Assembly (NCBI GenBank): GCA_027924645.1
Contig: BSBN01000829.1
Location: forward strand, 8,680,001-8,744,000
Direction of reading: 5' to 3'
From: Cunninghamia lanceolata
Taxonomy: Eukaryota; Streptophyta; Pinopsida; Cupressales; Cupressaceae
Length of the DNA stretch: 64,000 nucleotides
Below the pieces are notes generated by a model, which was not told the DNA's origin, did no database searches, and was given only the letters and a program-made list of their open reading frames with translations. Each line of letters opens with the position of its first letter. The first letter of the stretch is position 1. Below are positions 27,106 through 39,556 of the stretch, in pieces. The translations under genes were made by a program, and so were the position numbers.

Positions 27106-27922
27106 GTAAAGTGTATTAAAAGATTTGCTAATTATTAGATGATTTCTCAAGGCATTGAAATTTTATGGCTTATGTGCCTCATACATTGTTATGCTTCATT
27201 TCACTTTTAGAGCTGCATTAATTCTAGAGTTGTTCCAAAATTAAGAATCATTTTGTTGAGCTGGAGAATGACGATGGAGCTTGAAGTATCGCACAGTGTT
27301 TGGATATTAGTGGTGCCCTTGTCTTCCAATTGCACACCATTCTGTAACTTGCACTTGGTTTGTGGGCCGCCGTCCTTTGTGATCTCTCTTTAGTGCTTGC
27401 ACTAAATTTTTTTGAGGCCGCCACTTTCTAATTGCGCAATGGCTCTTGTTATTTCCTTGGTGTATGCGCTTGAAGATTTCATGCAATTCTTGGCTCTTTC
27501 TGGAAATGCTCTTGATCAATTTGAAAATAATACATGGCCGCTTAATGATCTTTGGTTGCGTCCACTCTCCTTATACTTTGCGCAGAGGTTTTTCAATGGC
27601 TGGTGTTTGAAGCTTGCACGCCATGATTTCGATGCTTTGTATGATGGGTTGCACTGGTATTTTGAATTGACATCTCATTCTCCTTCGTATTTGCAAAGCT
27701 CTACATCCTTTTTCCTTTTTTAAAAAAACATAACACTCCAGTCTAGAATGTCGTGCAACTGTTTTAGGAGGTTAATTTCATGGTAGTGCTCTATTATGAA
27801 TAACTACATAAAGTTTGGGAGGATGCGGCCGTAGAAAATCATCATTTATGTTACGACTCATTTTGAAATGACTGCTTTAATCTTGTTTAATGATTGCTCT
27901 TCATTCCACTTTGTCCTTCTGA
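27106..27922. other. No assignable gene
   Basis: Holds one 103-codon plus-strand frame (27412-27723) with no family resemblance and no convincing context. The sequence continues after the LINE at 32960, so this is the LINE's target DNA. Confidence 0.4.
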
Positions 27923-27934
27923 CCGCCATTTTTT

Positions 27935-30900
27935 TTATTATTATTAATAGAGAAAGGTGGGGAGCCACCCAAAGATTAATATAGATTTAAAAATATTACA
28001 TAAGATTGTGGCCAAAGCCATGTCCAGTAACAACAAATCAAAAGCAAGCCATTACGAACGAAAAGACACAGAAAAAATGGGAAAGCAAAGAAAATGTCAC
28101 CTGGGCGAAAACTGAAAGCGGGCTAAAGACCACATAGCAAAAAACTAGCCTCGAACCAAAAGAAACCTCAAACCCACATCAAGAGTGACACTGAAACACC
28201 CAAACCACCAACCACCATGCCAGGACTCAAGCTGCTGATGGGGCTACCGGGAATCTCTGCTCATCTAGCTCCACGGAAGCCAAAGACTGTGCACCATCAT
28301 TAGAATCCTCCAAAGCATATCGAGGCATACCTGGAGCTAGATCTGAAGCATAGATCCTGAGAAAATGGATGGTCGTGAACATGTCCTTGATCCTCTCTGA
28401 TTTTTTCTTGGTAAACATAAAATAGTAAGACTGCGACACTGTGTCAAGTTCATCGCTACATAGTGATTTAAGGCTACCCTGTAGAGCCCTATAGACTGCT
28501 TGCTACGAGGGAGAGGAATGCATAGTAGTATTATTGAAAAGGCCACCGATTAGAGCATCACCCTGATCCATTCTGTAAGAAGACACAACCACTTCCCACC
28601 GCTCAACAGTATAGATGTTTTTGAAGAACAATCCTGCCGCTAAGGCATGTATGTATTCACCATCCATAACTAGGTCCATAATGTTTGAAAGAAGCTATGA
28701 AACCACGTTTGAGAAATTGAGCACCTGCCCCTCATACCCCCTTATCCATGCATGGCTGATAATGTTTCTAACTACAAACTGAGTGAGGGTGCAGTCCTAG
28801 TCAAGCATAACCATCAATTATGCCGCCTTAACTCTCTCACAAATCTCTGGTTCCTAGTCGAGCGCTGGGAAGAATAATCTTTGGTTAAGGCATGTATCGG
28901 CCATGGGATGAACCTTGAATAAGGAAGGAATCAGAAGCAGGAAGGGAAGCATGGCTAAATAAGCAATAGAGCAAAGAGAGATATCGTCTAAAGTAGAGTG
29001 GCAAGGAGCCTAACTTAGGCCAAGAACACCATAAGTAGAAAGATTAAATTCCCAAATCTGACAAAGCAGATGAAGGATGGCAAAGGACTTCAAAAATGTC
29101 ATCACTACAGATAGTCCTAGTGGCAAGAAAAGAAGTACACTGTCCAAGGGAGGAGGCTAGATAAAACATGCAACGTGTCCTCTGCTGAAGCCCCTAGATA
29201 GAAGAGATGAATCCGTTGCGCCACCAAATGAAAATCTAAATGGCATTTCATTTAAGGCTTGTCACCTCCCTTAACTAAGAGATTTAAATGGGATGGAATT
29301 GCAATCTCCACCTACCTCCAATTACTCCTGACCTGCCATAGACTGACTCGATTCACAAATCCACTTATGGTCTGACAATCCATCACTCCTAGCTTGTCAG
29401 TTGCTGAAAGAAGGAAATAAACCGCATTTAAGATGGTGGGTGCCATTCAAACAAGCCAATTAAATGCTGAAGCCCACCAAAAAGAAACGAGCTTGATCCT
29501 ACCACCTACTTCAAACATTACTTCCTTAGGAGAAAGCCAACTAGGAAAATGAGTCACTTTTGAAAGAGCCATGCAAGAACTAAAATGGCAATTGAAAAGT
29601 CAAATGGAAGTACTGCCCACCTCATCTACCATCTCATATGATAGAACACTTGACAAAGAGTTTGAGTATATTTGGTTTCCAGGTTGAAAAGACACTGAGG
29701 CGCTCTCACTCTCAATTGCTACATTTGCTAGAAAGTTTGCTACCTTATTGCCTTCCCTAAAGGTATGTGAGATGAGAAAATTATCAAAACTGAATAGGAG
29801 GGTCCTGGCCTACTAGAGAATATAATTGAGTTTCCAATTATCTAATCCTCTTCCTTTGATGGTGTTGATTACTATCAGGGAATCGCCCTCATTCCAAACA
29901 TTCTTTATACCTTTTTCACTCCCTAGCTGTAAGCCATGAACCAACGCCCATGCTTCTACCTCATTGTTAGTCCCTATGGGTAGTTTTGTCGATTTGGCTA
30001 CGACCATGACCTTGAATTCATTTCTGATAACACATCCTATTCCAGACGGTCCCAGATTCCCTCGGCATGCACCATCGAAATTTAACTTGAAAAAAGGAGG
30101 GGAGGGTGGGATCCATTTTACTTGAGCTCTAATGGTATTGGTCTTGGGGGCTCCTAAGATACGGCCTAGCCCTAAGTTCCTTACTGCTAGCCATGAGGAA
30201 AGGATAGCTGCATCCCACTTGGACCAAACTACCTTACAGTTGTTTGAACATCTAAGATGTGCCACAAGTTGATTAGAAATCGCTACTTCCAACCTATCAC
30301 ACACCTGATACATAGATCTTGCTTCCTTCCTAAAAATATGAAGGTTTCTTTCCCACCATAAATGCCAGATGATCATTGATGGGCCTATGTCCCATAAACA
30401 GGCTAAGGTTGAATTTAAAAATGAATGAGGCCAGTTCCTAAACATTAGGAACAAGGATTTAGATATAGGACTAGACTATTTTAACTTTCTAAAGAACTAG
30501 AGCCAGCAATCTCTACTAAAGGGGGGCATAAAAGAAGAATATGATCCGTAGATTCATCCTCATTTCCACATAACACATAGGGAAAATTGGGTCCAAGGCC
30601 TAGCCTTTTGATTCAGTCACCTGTTAAAATTTTGTTGTGAAGAGCACACTAAGCGAATGCTCCTGCTTTAGGAAGTAAAGCCTTTCCCCAGTACAAGTTT
30701 GATGACCAATCTGAAGAAGCTTTTTGCATGCAGACTTTGTAGCCATCACTCACTAGGTAGAGACCTGAAGTTGAAGCCGTCCAGATCACCTCATCATCCA
30801 TGCTAGATACAATCACCAACTTCTTGCTCAGAATACGACTTAACAGTGCTATTTGACTCCTTGGAAAGTTACAGTCCCGAAAACTCTTCCAGACTATTGA

Positions 30901-32947
30901 AACTGAAGCCCCAACCTTTGACACTTTCCAATAATTTTTAACTTTTAGCCCCCAGCTTGCTTGTAGAAAAATTCTTGCATATGTTAACTCAATACTTGCT
31001 GCCAAAGACGGGCCCCCTCCCCAAGAATCATGCCAGAAATTTGTCTTTTCACCGTTATGGATTATCCATGTCAGGTTGGGTTGAAGAATGTCTCTACTTC
31101 TTATTAGGAAGTTCCAAATTGTTGATCCTTTGGGAGGATTCTGCTCAGTGAAAATTCTCTCATTGTCGATGGAATCAAGATATTTAGCTTTTATTAGTCT
31201 TACCCATAAGGAATTAGGTTTTGCATACATACTCCACGCCAGCTTGGCCCCAAAAGCTTGATTATGAATGTCAATGTTAAGAATTCCAGTCCCTCCTACC
31301 TCTTTGGGCTTACACACTTTATCCCATGCCAATAGATGAATTTTCTTTTCTTCAAGGGAGCCTTGCCATAGAAATTTCCTGCAAGTCCTGTCTATTTTAG
31401 CAATAATACCTTTTGGGATATGGAAAATTGACATCCGTAGACAGGACTGCTTTAATCATCACTATTCGACCTGCCAGCAACAAACTACGACCTTTCCAGT
31501 TGGACATCTTTGCATTCAAATTTCTTAAGACTTTTCTCCATAAATTATTTCTATATCTGCCATTGAACAAAGGGAGACCAAGGTAATTTGTTGGTAATGC
31601 TTGAATATCAAGGTTTAGAATGCCTCAGATCTCATTCTGGATATGAAGTGGCACATTTTGAAAAAAGACCATAGACTTATTAAAATTCACCATTTGTCTG
31701 AAGGCATGGCAATATGATTTAATTATGTTCATCATAGATCTGGCTTCTTGAACTGAAGCTTGACCAAATAGAATTGTGTCATTTGCAAAGAGAGCATGAG
31801 TAAAAGAATCCTAAATCCCTTTGAGCTTGATACCTTTCCACTCAGACCTTCTCTTCACTTCCTTTATTGCCCAACTGAGTGCCTCTGTCATAATCATGAA
31901 GAGATAAGGGCATAGAGGATCCCCTTGTCTCAAGCCCCTCGAAGGTTCAAAAGACCTGGATTTCCTACCGTTTATTAGAACTAAAGCTCTGAAACCTAAG
32001 AAACACGAGGCTATCCATTTTACCACCTCTTTGGAGAACCCTATTTGTAGGAGGATGTCTATAAGAAAGCTCCAATCTACTCTGTCATAAGCCTTAGACA
32101 TATCCAGTTTAACTAGCATAGCTGGGTTTTTATCTTTATCCATAGAATGTAGAATTTCTTGAGTTAATATGGCACCCTCCAAGGTTTCTTTCCCTGGGAC
32201 AAAGCCCCCCTGCTCGGATGAGATCAACTCCTTGAAGAAACAAGATAATCGCTGCACTAAAGCCTTCGAAATTATTTTGTAGATAAAGTTGCAAAGCGAA
32301 ATTGGCCTAAAGTCTTCAAAGGTTTTGAGGAGAGCTTGATTTTGGGATAAGCATTATGCAAGTACACTTTATTTCCTTTAGCACATTCTTAAATTTTCTA
32401 GACTCTTCTACTGCCAAAAAGACATCTCTACCGACCATGTCCTAGCACTTCTGGAAGAAGAAACCCGTCCATCCATCTGGCCTGGAAGCTTTCTCCCCTG
32501 CCATAGCAAAAACTCCTGTCTTAACTTCCTCCAGGGATAATTCTTTCAATAGAACCATATTGTGATTTTCTTTTACTAGTTTGGGAATAAGCTTACATAC
32601 CTTTTGCTCCATATTTGTATCAGAAGTAGATTTGGATAGAAGATTTCCAAAGAAGACTTGGGCTGCAGAAAGAATTTATGTTGACTCATTGCAAACCTAC
32701 CCATTTCCCAACTGGATTGATTTGATATAATTGGTTCCCTCGCGCACCTTGGCTGAAAGATGAAAAAACAAAGTATTTATGTCACCTTCTTTCAACCATA
32801 ATTCCTTCAATCTTTGCCTCCAATAGATTTCTTCTCTTTTTCGAATCTCTTCGAGTTTAGCTTTCAGATGCTTCTCCCGTTCAAAAGAAGAGAGGTCCAT
32901 ACCATTTTTTATTATAAAATCTACTAGAACTGTCAACTCATTTTGTA
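27935..32947 (-). mobile_element. 5'-truncated L1-like LINE
   Basis: A non-LTR retrotransposon copy of about 5.0 kb. The 12-bp sequence ACCGCCATTTTT occurs directly at both flanks (27923-27934 and 32948-32959), a perfect target-site duplication. The 3' end on the minus strand is an A-rich TAATAATAAAAAA tail. The 5' end begins inside ORF2 just upstream of the reverse transcriptase, so ORF1 and the endonuclease domain are missing. That is the typical product of incomplete target-primed reverse transcription. About 1.6 kb follow the last recognisable ORF2 residue before the tail. Confidence 0.9.
29590..32936 (-). pseudogene. LINE ORF2 remnant (RT, zf-RVT, RNase H)
   Basis: This would encode the reverse transcriptase of an L1-like element. 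Near 32100 it has LDMSKAYDRVDWSFL and near 31930 GLRQGDPLCPYLF. The catalytic box at 31778-31789 reads FAND where FADD is expected, so a metal-binding Asp is replaced by Asn. A zf-RVT-like block (CGNEDESTDHILLLC) lies near 30560-30620. The RNase H part (about 29690-30110) has NFDGACRGN, NEVEAWAL and NEGDSLIVI. Its last motif reads REGNKVANFLAN, with Asn for the usual final Asp. Frameshifts and stops (for example two TAG near 29813) break the frame. Reverse transcription by this copy is not possible. Confidence 0.85.
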
Positions 32948-33187
32948 ACCGCCATTTTTCTTAACCACACAGACTTTCTTTAGCTCCCTTTTTTCATATC
33001 ATGAAACTCTATTTAGCTATGGCTCATTTCCTAATGATGTGCAAAATTCATAATGATTTTGCCATGCTTCTGTGAGCCTACACCATGTTCTCCATATAGC
33101 GAATTTGAATTTCCATGTGAGACCGAAGAATATGTTTTAGGCTTGCACATTTATTAATTTATCAAAGGGTCTTTCCAAATGTTCTAT

Positions 33188-33323
33188 TTAAATATCATCT
33201 ATTTTAATGGTCAAACAGTCAATAGTAATTTTATACCTCATTCACAACAAAAAGTAATAAATATATTGTCCTATTTTTATTGGCCAAAATTGACCTTTGA
33301 TTGTTGAAGTGGAGGATATTTAA
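33188..33323 (-). mobile_element. MITE-like inverted-repeat element, copy 2
   Basis: The reverse complement of this stretch aligns with 26964-27105 along its length, including TTTTGGCCAATAAAAATAGG and TTTTTGTTGTGAATGA. The ends again read TTAAATAT. It lies in opposite orientation to copy 1, 6.1 kb away, with the LINE between them. Confidence 0.6.
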
Positions 33324-33572
33324 GAATAACCCTCTCCAAATGGTTAACAATTCTTTTCACTATAAAGACTAAATGGGTAACATAAAGAGGAAAACCCCAG
33401 AGATTCAAAAATATAAATGGTGTAAGAAAAATCGTACTAGTCTTCAACCTTAAAAGCATACAATTTGAAAACACAAAATCTTTTTGAAAGCATGTTCTAT
33501 CAATATTTTAAGATAAGAAAGATTTAAAATAATACAGATTTGAAACCCAGTAATCTCTAGACTATCTTTTGG

Positions 33573-34317
33573 TCAAATAGTCTAGAGAGTACTGGTTTTT
33601 AGTTTGAGCGTGTTGATTGTGGTTAACTTTAAGAGTATGATGGGGGATTTTACTATAGATAAGTCTACTCAAGATTAGATTTTCCATGTGGTCCTTAAAG
33701 AACATGAGGCTAAATTGTTTGTTGGGTTTGTTGATCAAATAGTAGAGTAGGCTGAATGTGATGATTCAATTTGTGGTTTGTAGGAGGAGATTTTGGTCTT
33801 AAGGAAGGAAATATAAATTGTGTTTCTTTAGAAATAAAATTTGACATCCTTCTACAAGGATGTAGTCATGGTTATCACATTCTCAAGATCACCCATAGGA
33901 ATAATAAGCTAGAAAATTCTAACTAGTTTGCAATGTCATCTTTGTTGGATGAGATTCTATGGAGGGCATAAAAAAATTTTAAGGTTAACCCAAGGGTGGG
34001 ATCTCTTTATCAAGAGAATGGGTCACAAAAGAAGGAACAAGTTTAAGGTGATAGCTATAGCAATACTACAACAACTGCAACTAGAGGAGTAGGAGGTGGT
34101 GAAATTGTTGGCACTACTTTAAGATCTTTAGATCACTAAGAGGGAAGGCTCTTATGTTTATCAATTGATATTTGATGGCCCCGTGAATTATAATTCTAGC
34201 TAGTTTTGAACTTTATAAAATTTGGTTTCTTGCTTGGTTGTGCCCTTGGTTAGTTTGTATGTGACTTCAGTGCCTTCAATCTTCTAAGATAGAAGTACTT
34301 AATTTTTATCGGTGTTG
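33573..34317 (+). repeat. Dispersed repeat R1, copy b
   Basis: Same-orientation homologue of 18776-19520. Its right end reaches almost to the compact LTR element at 34328. In-frame stops are scattered through the peptide-like segments, as in copy a. Confidence 0.7.
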
Positions 34318-34327
34318 CCTCAAAACT

Positions 34328-35503
34328 TGATGCAGAGGAAAACCAGTTGAACATTAACATAGGTTGAAGAATCCTTGGAAAGCCCACAAAATAGCCATTA
34401 CAGAGTATATCAGCCAGATAAGGTAGAAGTCACACCGAAATATCCATATTCTTGCCTATCGGCAAGACATTATTCTATCGGCGAGCTCCTCGAATCTTCT
34501 GCCGATACTATCGGTCACACCGATGAGCGTCTAACTCCCACTTTTCCATCGGCAACACTTCATAATGATCTCCTTGATTAGTGAGAACATAAACTATCGG
34601 TTACCACTCAAAACTTTACGCCGATATACCTTCTTACACCGATGTCTTCAGCCAAGTCGATCATCGGTGAGACCTTCTGCATCGGGCTAGCACAAATCTT
34701 CTTCACCGATATGTTTAGTCAGACCAATAGACCTAGCATCCACTCCTTCTATCGGCGTGACTCCGTCGATCGGTATAACTTCCAAAGCTTCACCCGATGT
34801 GCTTTCCTCACACCGATGGATTTTACATACATTTCTCGACTTATTCTTCCGGTCCTCCTTACTGTCTCCACCGGTCATTTCTTGCATTGTTCAGAATGCT
34901 TATTCTAAAAGCTCACATACAACAATGATATTCAAATGGAAGATATGAACTGTATTTGTGACATACACCGGGGATACTTTCCACATACATTAGTTGTATA
35001 CACTCACAGTGCACAGTTCCTCTCCACAGCTCATGTAACCGAACAAAACACACAGAACTATAAAAACCCATAAAACAGAAAAGTAAAACAAACTACTCTA
35101 TATGGAGGTCATTCCATTGGTTTCGAAGAAACCCACCAGTGGAATGACTCCAAACAATGTCTTCTGCGGGTTTACACTAGAAATAGAAGTTGTATTCCTT
35201 CCCAGAGTTAGTTTACAATCTTTTCTCTCTCTGTCTGCCCTTTCTACAAATACAGAGATAACTATTTAAAGACTCATACATTGACAGTTACAGAAGGTGG
35301 AAGGTGAACCGTTCCTCAACCACCTTGCCAATTGGTTATATTCTACTTGTCCGGTTACAATCTCTTTCAAGTCATTTACAATTTGGAATGACACGTATAC
35401 AATCTTTCGATATGGCTCAAAGGCTTAAAACATAACATTTGGACACAATAGAAAATATGAGGGATCCTCTAGATCCTCAATGTCTCAAGGTGCTCCTGCA
35501 CCA
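34328..35503 (-). repeat. 3' LTR of element A
   Basis: Copy of 35954-37129. It contains a dense cluster of ATCGG/CCGAT words (about 34456-34820) and a stem-loop at 35109-35147. Confidence 0.88.
35109..35147 (-). other. Bulged stem-loop in element A 3' LTR
   Basis: A 39-nt imperfect palindrome with outer arms TCATTCCA and TGGAATGA and an inner TTTC/GAAA stem. One base change relative to the other LTR breaks a pair of the outer stem. Confidence 0.65.
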
Positions 35504-35953
35504 TACTCCCAGACTTGAAAAATTTCCATGTCCCATGGAAATGCCCAGTGAAAACCCTGCAATATCTTTTGACTTTCTCAATGTCTGCAATGCTAACTGG
35601 ATGCCCCTGCTGCTTCTTCTTCATCCTCAACTATGCCTTCTATCAATAGAGTTTAACTGGCTGCTCCTCCAGATGCTGCTCCAAACATAAGTCCACCCTC
35701 AATGCTGCACCAACACTCTTGTCCCTCACCTGGGAGTCCTTTCTTGCCTCCCTCCCCAGGACTTTTGGCGACACCAACTAGACCTCCTTCTCAGGCCCAT
35801 GACAGATCTCCTATCTGCCTACCTGCAGCTTGTGGATATACATCTGCAACTACAAATATTAGCAAACCAAAACACCAATCTCTCACTTAGCCCCATCTCA
35901 GATATAATCCAACACAAAACTTCCCAGAGCTTTCGCTAGCTCTAATACCAATT
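35504..35953. other. Interior of element A
   Basis: About 450 bp between the LTRs. The primer-binding site is at its right end (35936-35951, minus). No recognisable coding domain, so any mobility would depend on proteins from another element. Confidence 0.7.
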
Positions 35954-37129
35954 TGATGCAGAGGAAAACCAATTGAACATTAACATAGGTTGAAGAATCC
36001 TTGGAAAGCCCATAAAATAGCCATTACAGAGTATATCGGCCAGATAAGGTAGAAGTCACACCGAAATATCCATATTCTTGCCTATCGGCAAGACATTATT
36101 CTATCGGCGAGCTCCTCGAATCTTCTGCCGATACTATCGGTCACACCGATGAGCGTCTAACTCCCACTTTTCCATTGGCAACACTTCATAATGATCTCCC
36201 TGATCGGTGAGAACATAAACTATCGGTTACCACTCAAAACTTTACGCCGATATACCTTCTTACACCGATGTCTTCAGCCAAGTCGATCATCGGTGAGACC
36301 TTCCGCATCGGGCTAGCACAAATCTTCTTCACTGATATGTTTAGTCAGACCGATAGACCTAGCATCCGCTCCTTCTATCGGCGTGACTCCGTCGATTGGC
36401 ATAACTTCCAAAGCTTCGCCCGATGTGCTTTCCTCACACCAATGGCTTTTACATACATTTCTCAACTTATTCTTCCGGTCCTCCTTACTGTCTCCACCGG
36501 TCATTTCTTGCATCGTTCAGAATGCTTATTCTAAAAGCTCACATACAACAATGATATTCAAATGGAAGATACGAACTGTATTTGTGACATACACCGGGGA
36601 TACTTTCCACATACATTAGTTGTATACACTCACAGTGCACAGTTCCTCTCCACAGCTCATGTAACCGAACAAAACACACAGAACTATAAAAACCCATAAA
36701 ACAGAAAAGTAAAACAAACTACTCTATACGGAGGTCATTCCACTGGTTTCGAAGAAACCCACCAGTGGAATGACTCCAAACGATGTCTTCTGCGGGTTTA
36801 CACTAGAAATAGAATTTGTATTCCTTCCCAGAGTTAGTTTACAATCTTTTCTCTCTCTGTATGCCCTATCTACGAATACAGAGATAACTATTTAAAGACT
36901 CATACATTGACAGTTACAGAAGGTGGAAGGTGAACCGTTCCTCAACCACCCTGCCAATCGGTTATATTCTACTTGTCCGGTTACAATCTCTTTCAATTCA
37001 TTTACAATTTGGAATGACACGTATACAATCTTTCGATATGGCTCAAAGGCTTACAACATAACATTTGGACACAATAGAAAATACGAGGGATCCTCTAGAT
37101 CCTCAATGTCTCGAGGTGCTCCTACACCA
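35954..37129 (-). repeat. 5' LTR of element A
   Basis: Same length as its partner (1176 bp). A TATA-like TTTAAATAG (minus) lies near 36890, upstream of the stem-loop at 36735-36773. The hairpin would then be in the transcribed leader if that is the promoter. Confidence 0.88.
36735..36773 (-). other. Bulged stem-loop in element A 5' LTR
   Basis: In element orientation: outer arms TCATTCCACTG and CAGTGGAATGA, a 4-nt bulge GTGG on the 5' side, inner stem GTTTC/GAAAC, loop TTC. The pairing is perfect outside the bulge. The same architecture occurs at 60721-60759. Confidence 0.75.
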
Positions 37130-37648
37130 AAACTCTTCATTAAAACTACCACACTACTCATCATCTTACCAGTGCAAAATTCACTATTACAATAACAATA
37201 ATCATGACGTATCATAATGAGATTCATTTTAAGATTTATAATAAGATAAAAGACAATAAAATATTTTGTTGAAATGAGATACCTTCCTGAAAAATGTGTC
37301 TATATGAAATTTGATCAAACATATTGCCTTTTACATGCCCTACACCTTTAATAAACACAACAATGAGAATCTAACATAATCCATCATATTTTTATTGAAA
37401 ACAGTGTTACATTAAAGAATATTACATCTATATTCCCACATATTTATACCACTAACTTAATTGAATACATAACATAAATATTCTACAATAAAAATTATTT
37501 TAATTTTATATATAAAATACACAATTATAATATTTAATTTACATTACATACATTTCAAATAATTATATTTATATATAATTTACAATATTAATTTTTTAAA
37601 ATAATTTATTCTTCCCATATAATTACTCAAATTTATTATTTTCATGTG
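37130..37648. other. AT-rich 3' flank of the TNL gene
   Basis: Very AT-rich sequence downstream of the TNL stop codon. It may contain the 3' UTR and polyadenylation region, but no single signal is assigned. Confidence 0.4.
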
Positions 37649-39151
37649 TCACCTAGTTTTGGCTAAATGTTGCAGCAATTCATAAAATGCATCCATAACT
37701 ATCTTTTCTTCAGAGACCGCTGACATTCCCATGTCTACCTCATCAACGTGTAACATTCCATTATGAAGGGAGGAGGATGTCCATAATTCGAACTGAACTT
37801 CGCTTCCCCCCGGGGAAGATTGGGTGAAAAGACCTATCCACACCCATTTTCCTTCTTTCACATTCGTACGAGGGCAGAGTCTCCTCAAACTCTCCATATG
37901 CTTCACAGTTTGTAAGACTGGCAACTCCCTCCAAGTATTTGATATAAACATCTCCAATGACCTGCATTTCTCTAATCCTTCAATTTTCTTAAGCTCCCCA
38001 CAATCCCATATAACCAGTTGCTTTAGCTCTGCCATACCACAAGTACTGCTTATGCTTTTCAGATTTGCACAACTGACCAAATATAAGCCCTCGACTGATA
38101 TTGGCAAGCTATCGATCTCTACTAACTGGTGATTGAGGCCAAGTGATATATTTTCCAAACTGGGGCAACATTGTGAAGAGATTGATATCCTGGACACGGG
38201 ACAACCTCATAGTTGTATATATTTGAGGCTGCACAATGAAGATGAAGAAAAGCACGCCGAATGGATAACCAATTCTGTGAGGGCGCAGCGGTCAATCATC
38301 AGATATTGAAGGCTAGTAAGCTGCGCAAGTGTTTCCGACAGAAAGGTGAGCTCGGAGCATTGTCTGAAATATAGGCCCTGCAGATTTGTCAAATTTCCGA
38401 ACTTGTTCGGCAGGGATTTTAGCTTATAACATCCATTTAACTCGAGGTACTGCAGCGATTGGAGACTGCAAAACTCTTCTGGCAGACCTTCGATCTCACT
38501 GCATTCTGTCAAATATAGATCTCACAAATTTGTCGAATCGCCGAACTTGCTAGGCAGCGATTTTAACTTGTGACATCAACTTAACTCGAGGTACTCCAGC
38601 GATAGGAGACGGCAAAACTCTTCTGGTAGACCTTCGTTAGGAGCTCCATTGGAGTCGAAGGATATCTTTTTCAAGTGCTTTAGGAATCCTATTGACCTCG
38701 GAAATCTCTGGAAACTTCCAGCATGAATGATTTTCGGCTCTCTCAACTGAACAGGAGGCTGCAGCCACGTTCCTTTTTAATTAGGCAAGATCATTCAACA
38801 ACTATAAGAGATTTAATGTCTGGGTGCATAAATAACAGTAAAGAAAAGAAAGATACTTACATCGGCAGTCTCGCTCCACAATTGTTCTAATTTATAAGCC
38901 TCACGAAGCTCTAAATATCTCAGCTTCTTCAATGAAGTCCATGACTGAAGAGTTGTATGTGGAAAGTTGACCCATCGCAGCCAGATAACGCCTGCTGCAA
39001 GTGCTGCTAATTCTTCTGTAAAATAATTGTTTGCAACATCGAGGATTTCTAAACCCCGCTTAAACCTTCTACCTGATCCTCTCAAAAGCTCCATGCACTC
39101 TCCATAAAACTCATCTGTTTCTGCTTTACTTCCGCCAATCAGCACGCTTTC
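37649..39151 (-). pseudogene. TNL exons 3 and 4: linker and leucine-rich repeats
   Basis: Exon 3 (38861-39151) starts ESVLIGGSKAETDEF after a TCTAG acceptor. It contains the WLRWVNFPHTTLQSW-type block at the start of plant LRRs and is exactly 97 codons. Exon 4 (37649-38758) is 370 codons including the stop. It has repeats such as LPNKFGNLTNLQGLYF and LPEEFCSLQSLQYLEL. The C-terminus has the non-repeat block and ends LAKTR. Three TGA codons (38576, 38522, 38207) interrupt it. At the last two a CGA arginine codon fits the neighbouring repeat, so single C-to-T changes would explain them. Confidence 0.85.
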
Positions 39152-39377
39152 CTAGATAGAAAAATATAAAAACCAGTGAGCTTACGAAAACAATTAGCCT
39201 ACGAACAACATTTCCTTATTGAAATATCAGAAACATATAAACATGATATTAAAGTCACCTGCCCCTGTGTCTCAATGTGCTTAATTTGCTGCGGTAACCA
39301 AAGGCGGTACGGTAACCATGTCTTTGCAATTTCTTTTCCCATATCCCTCAGCTGATCATGCATTCTTATGCAGTTTC

Positions 39378-39556
39378 TGAGAGATAGGCAGAGAATGAAG
39401 AACAATGTTTATTTGATGATTACTGGCGAATACATCATGTGAATAAATAACAGTAGCTGACAGTTATAAACAGGTAAACAGGTATAACTGCAGATAGAAA
39501 CTGACGTAACTACGAAATGTAGTTACAATGTAAACAATGTAATAATTATGCTAACA
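39378..39556 (-). repeat. 3' LTR of copia-2
   Basis: 179 bp, next to the purine tract at 39557. The outer flank is the GTTTC target duplication. Confidence 0.92.

Larger units (their letters stand above)
34328..37129 (-). mobile_element. Compact non-autonomous LTR retrotransposon (element A)
   Basis: Two LTRs of 1176 bp each (34328-35503 and 35954-37129) enclose only about 450 bp. AAACT stands immediately outside both ends (34323-34327 and 37130-37134), a perfect 5-bp target duplication. In minus orientation the LTR starts TGGTGTAGGAGCACC and ends CTGCATCA. The primer site beside the right LTR reads TTGGTATTAGAGC. The interior has no gag or pol. Its minus-strand frames are short, and a proline-rich plus-strand frame (35702-35890) is unassigned. 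The LTRs differ at about 8 of the first 370 bases, so it is fairly young. LTR ends and an internal hairpin match the Ty3-type element at 60151. Confidence 0.88.

Noticed and set aside
27412..27723. 103-codon plus-strand frame before the LINE
   Set aside because: No family resemblance, no splice or promoter context, and the length is not exceptional.
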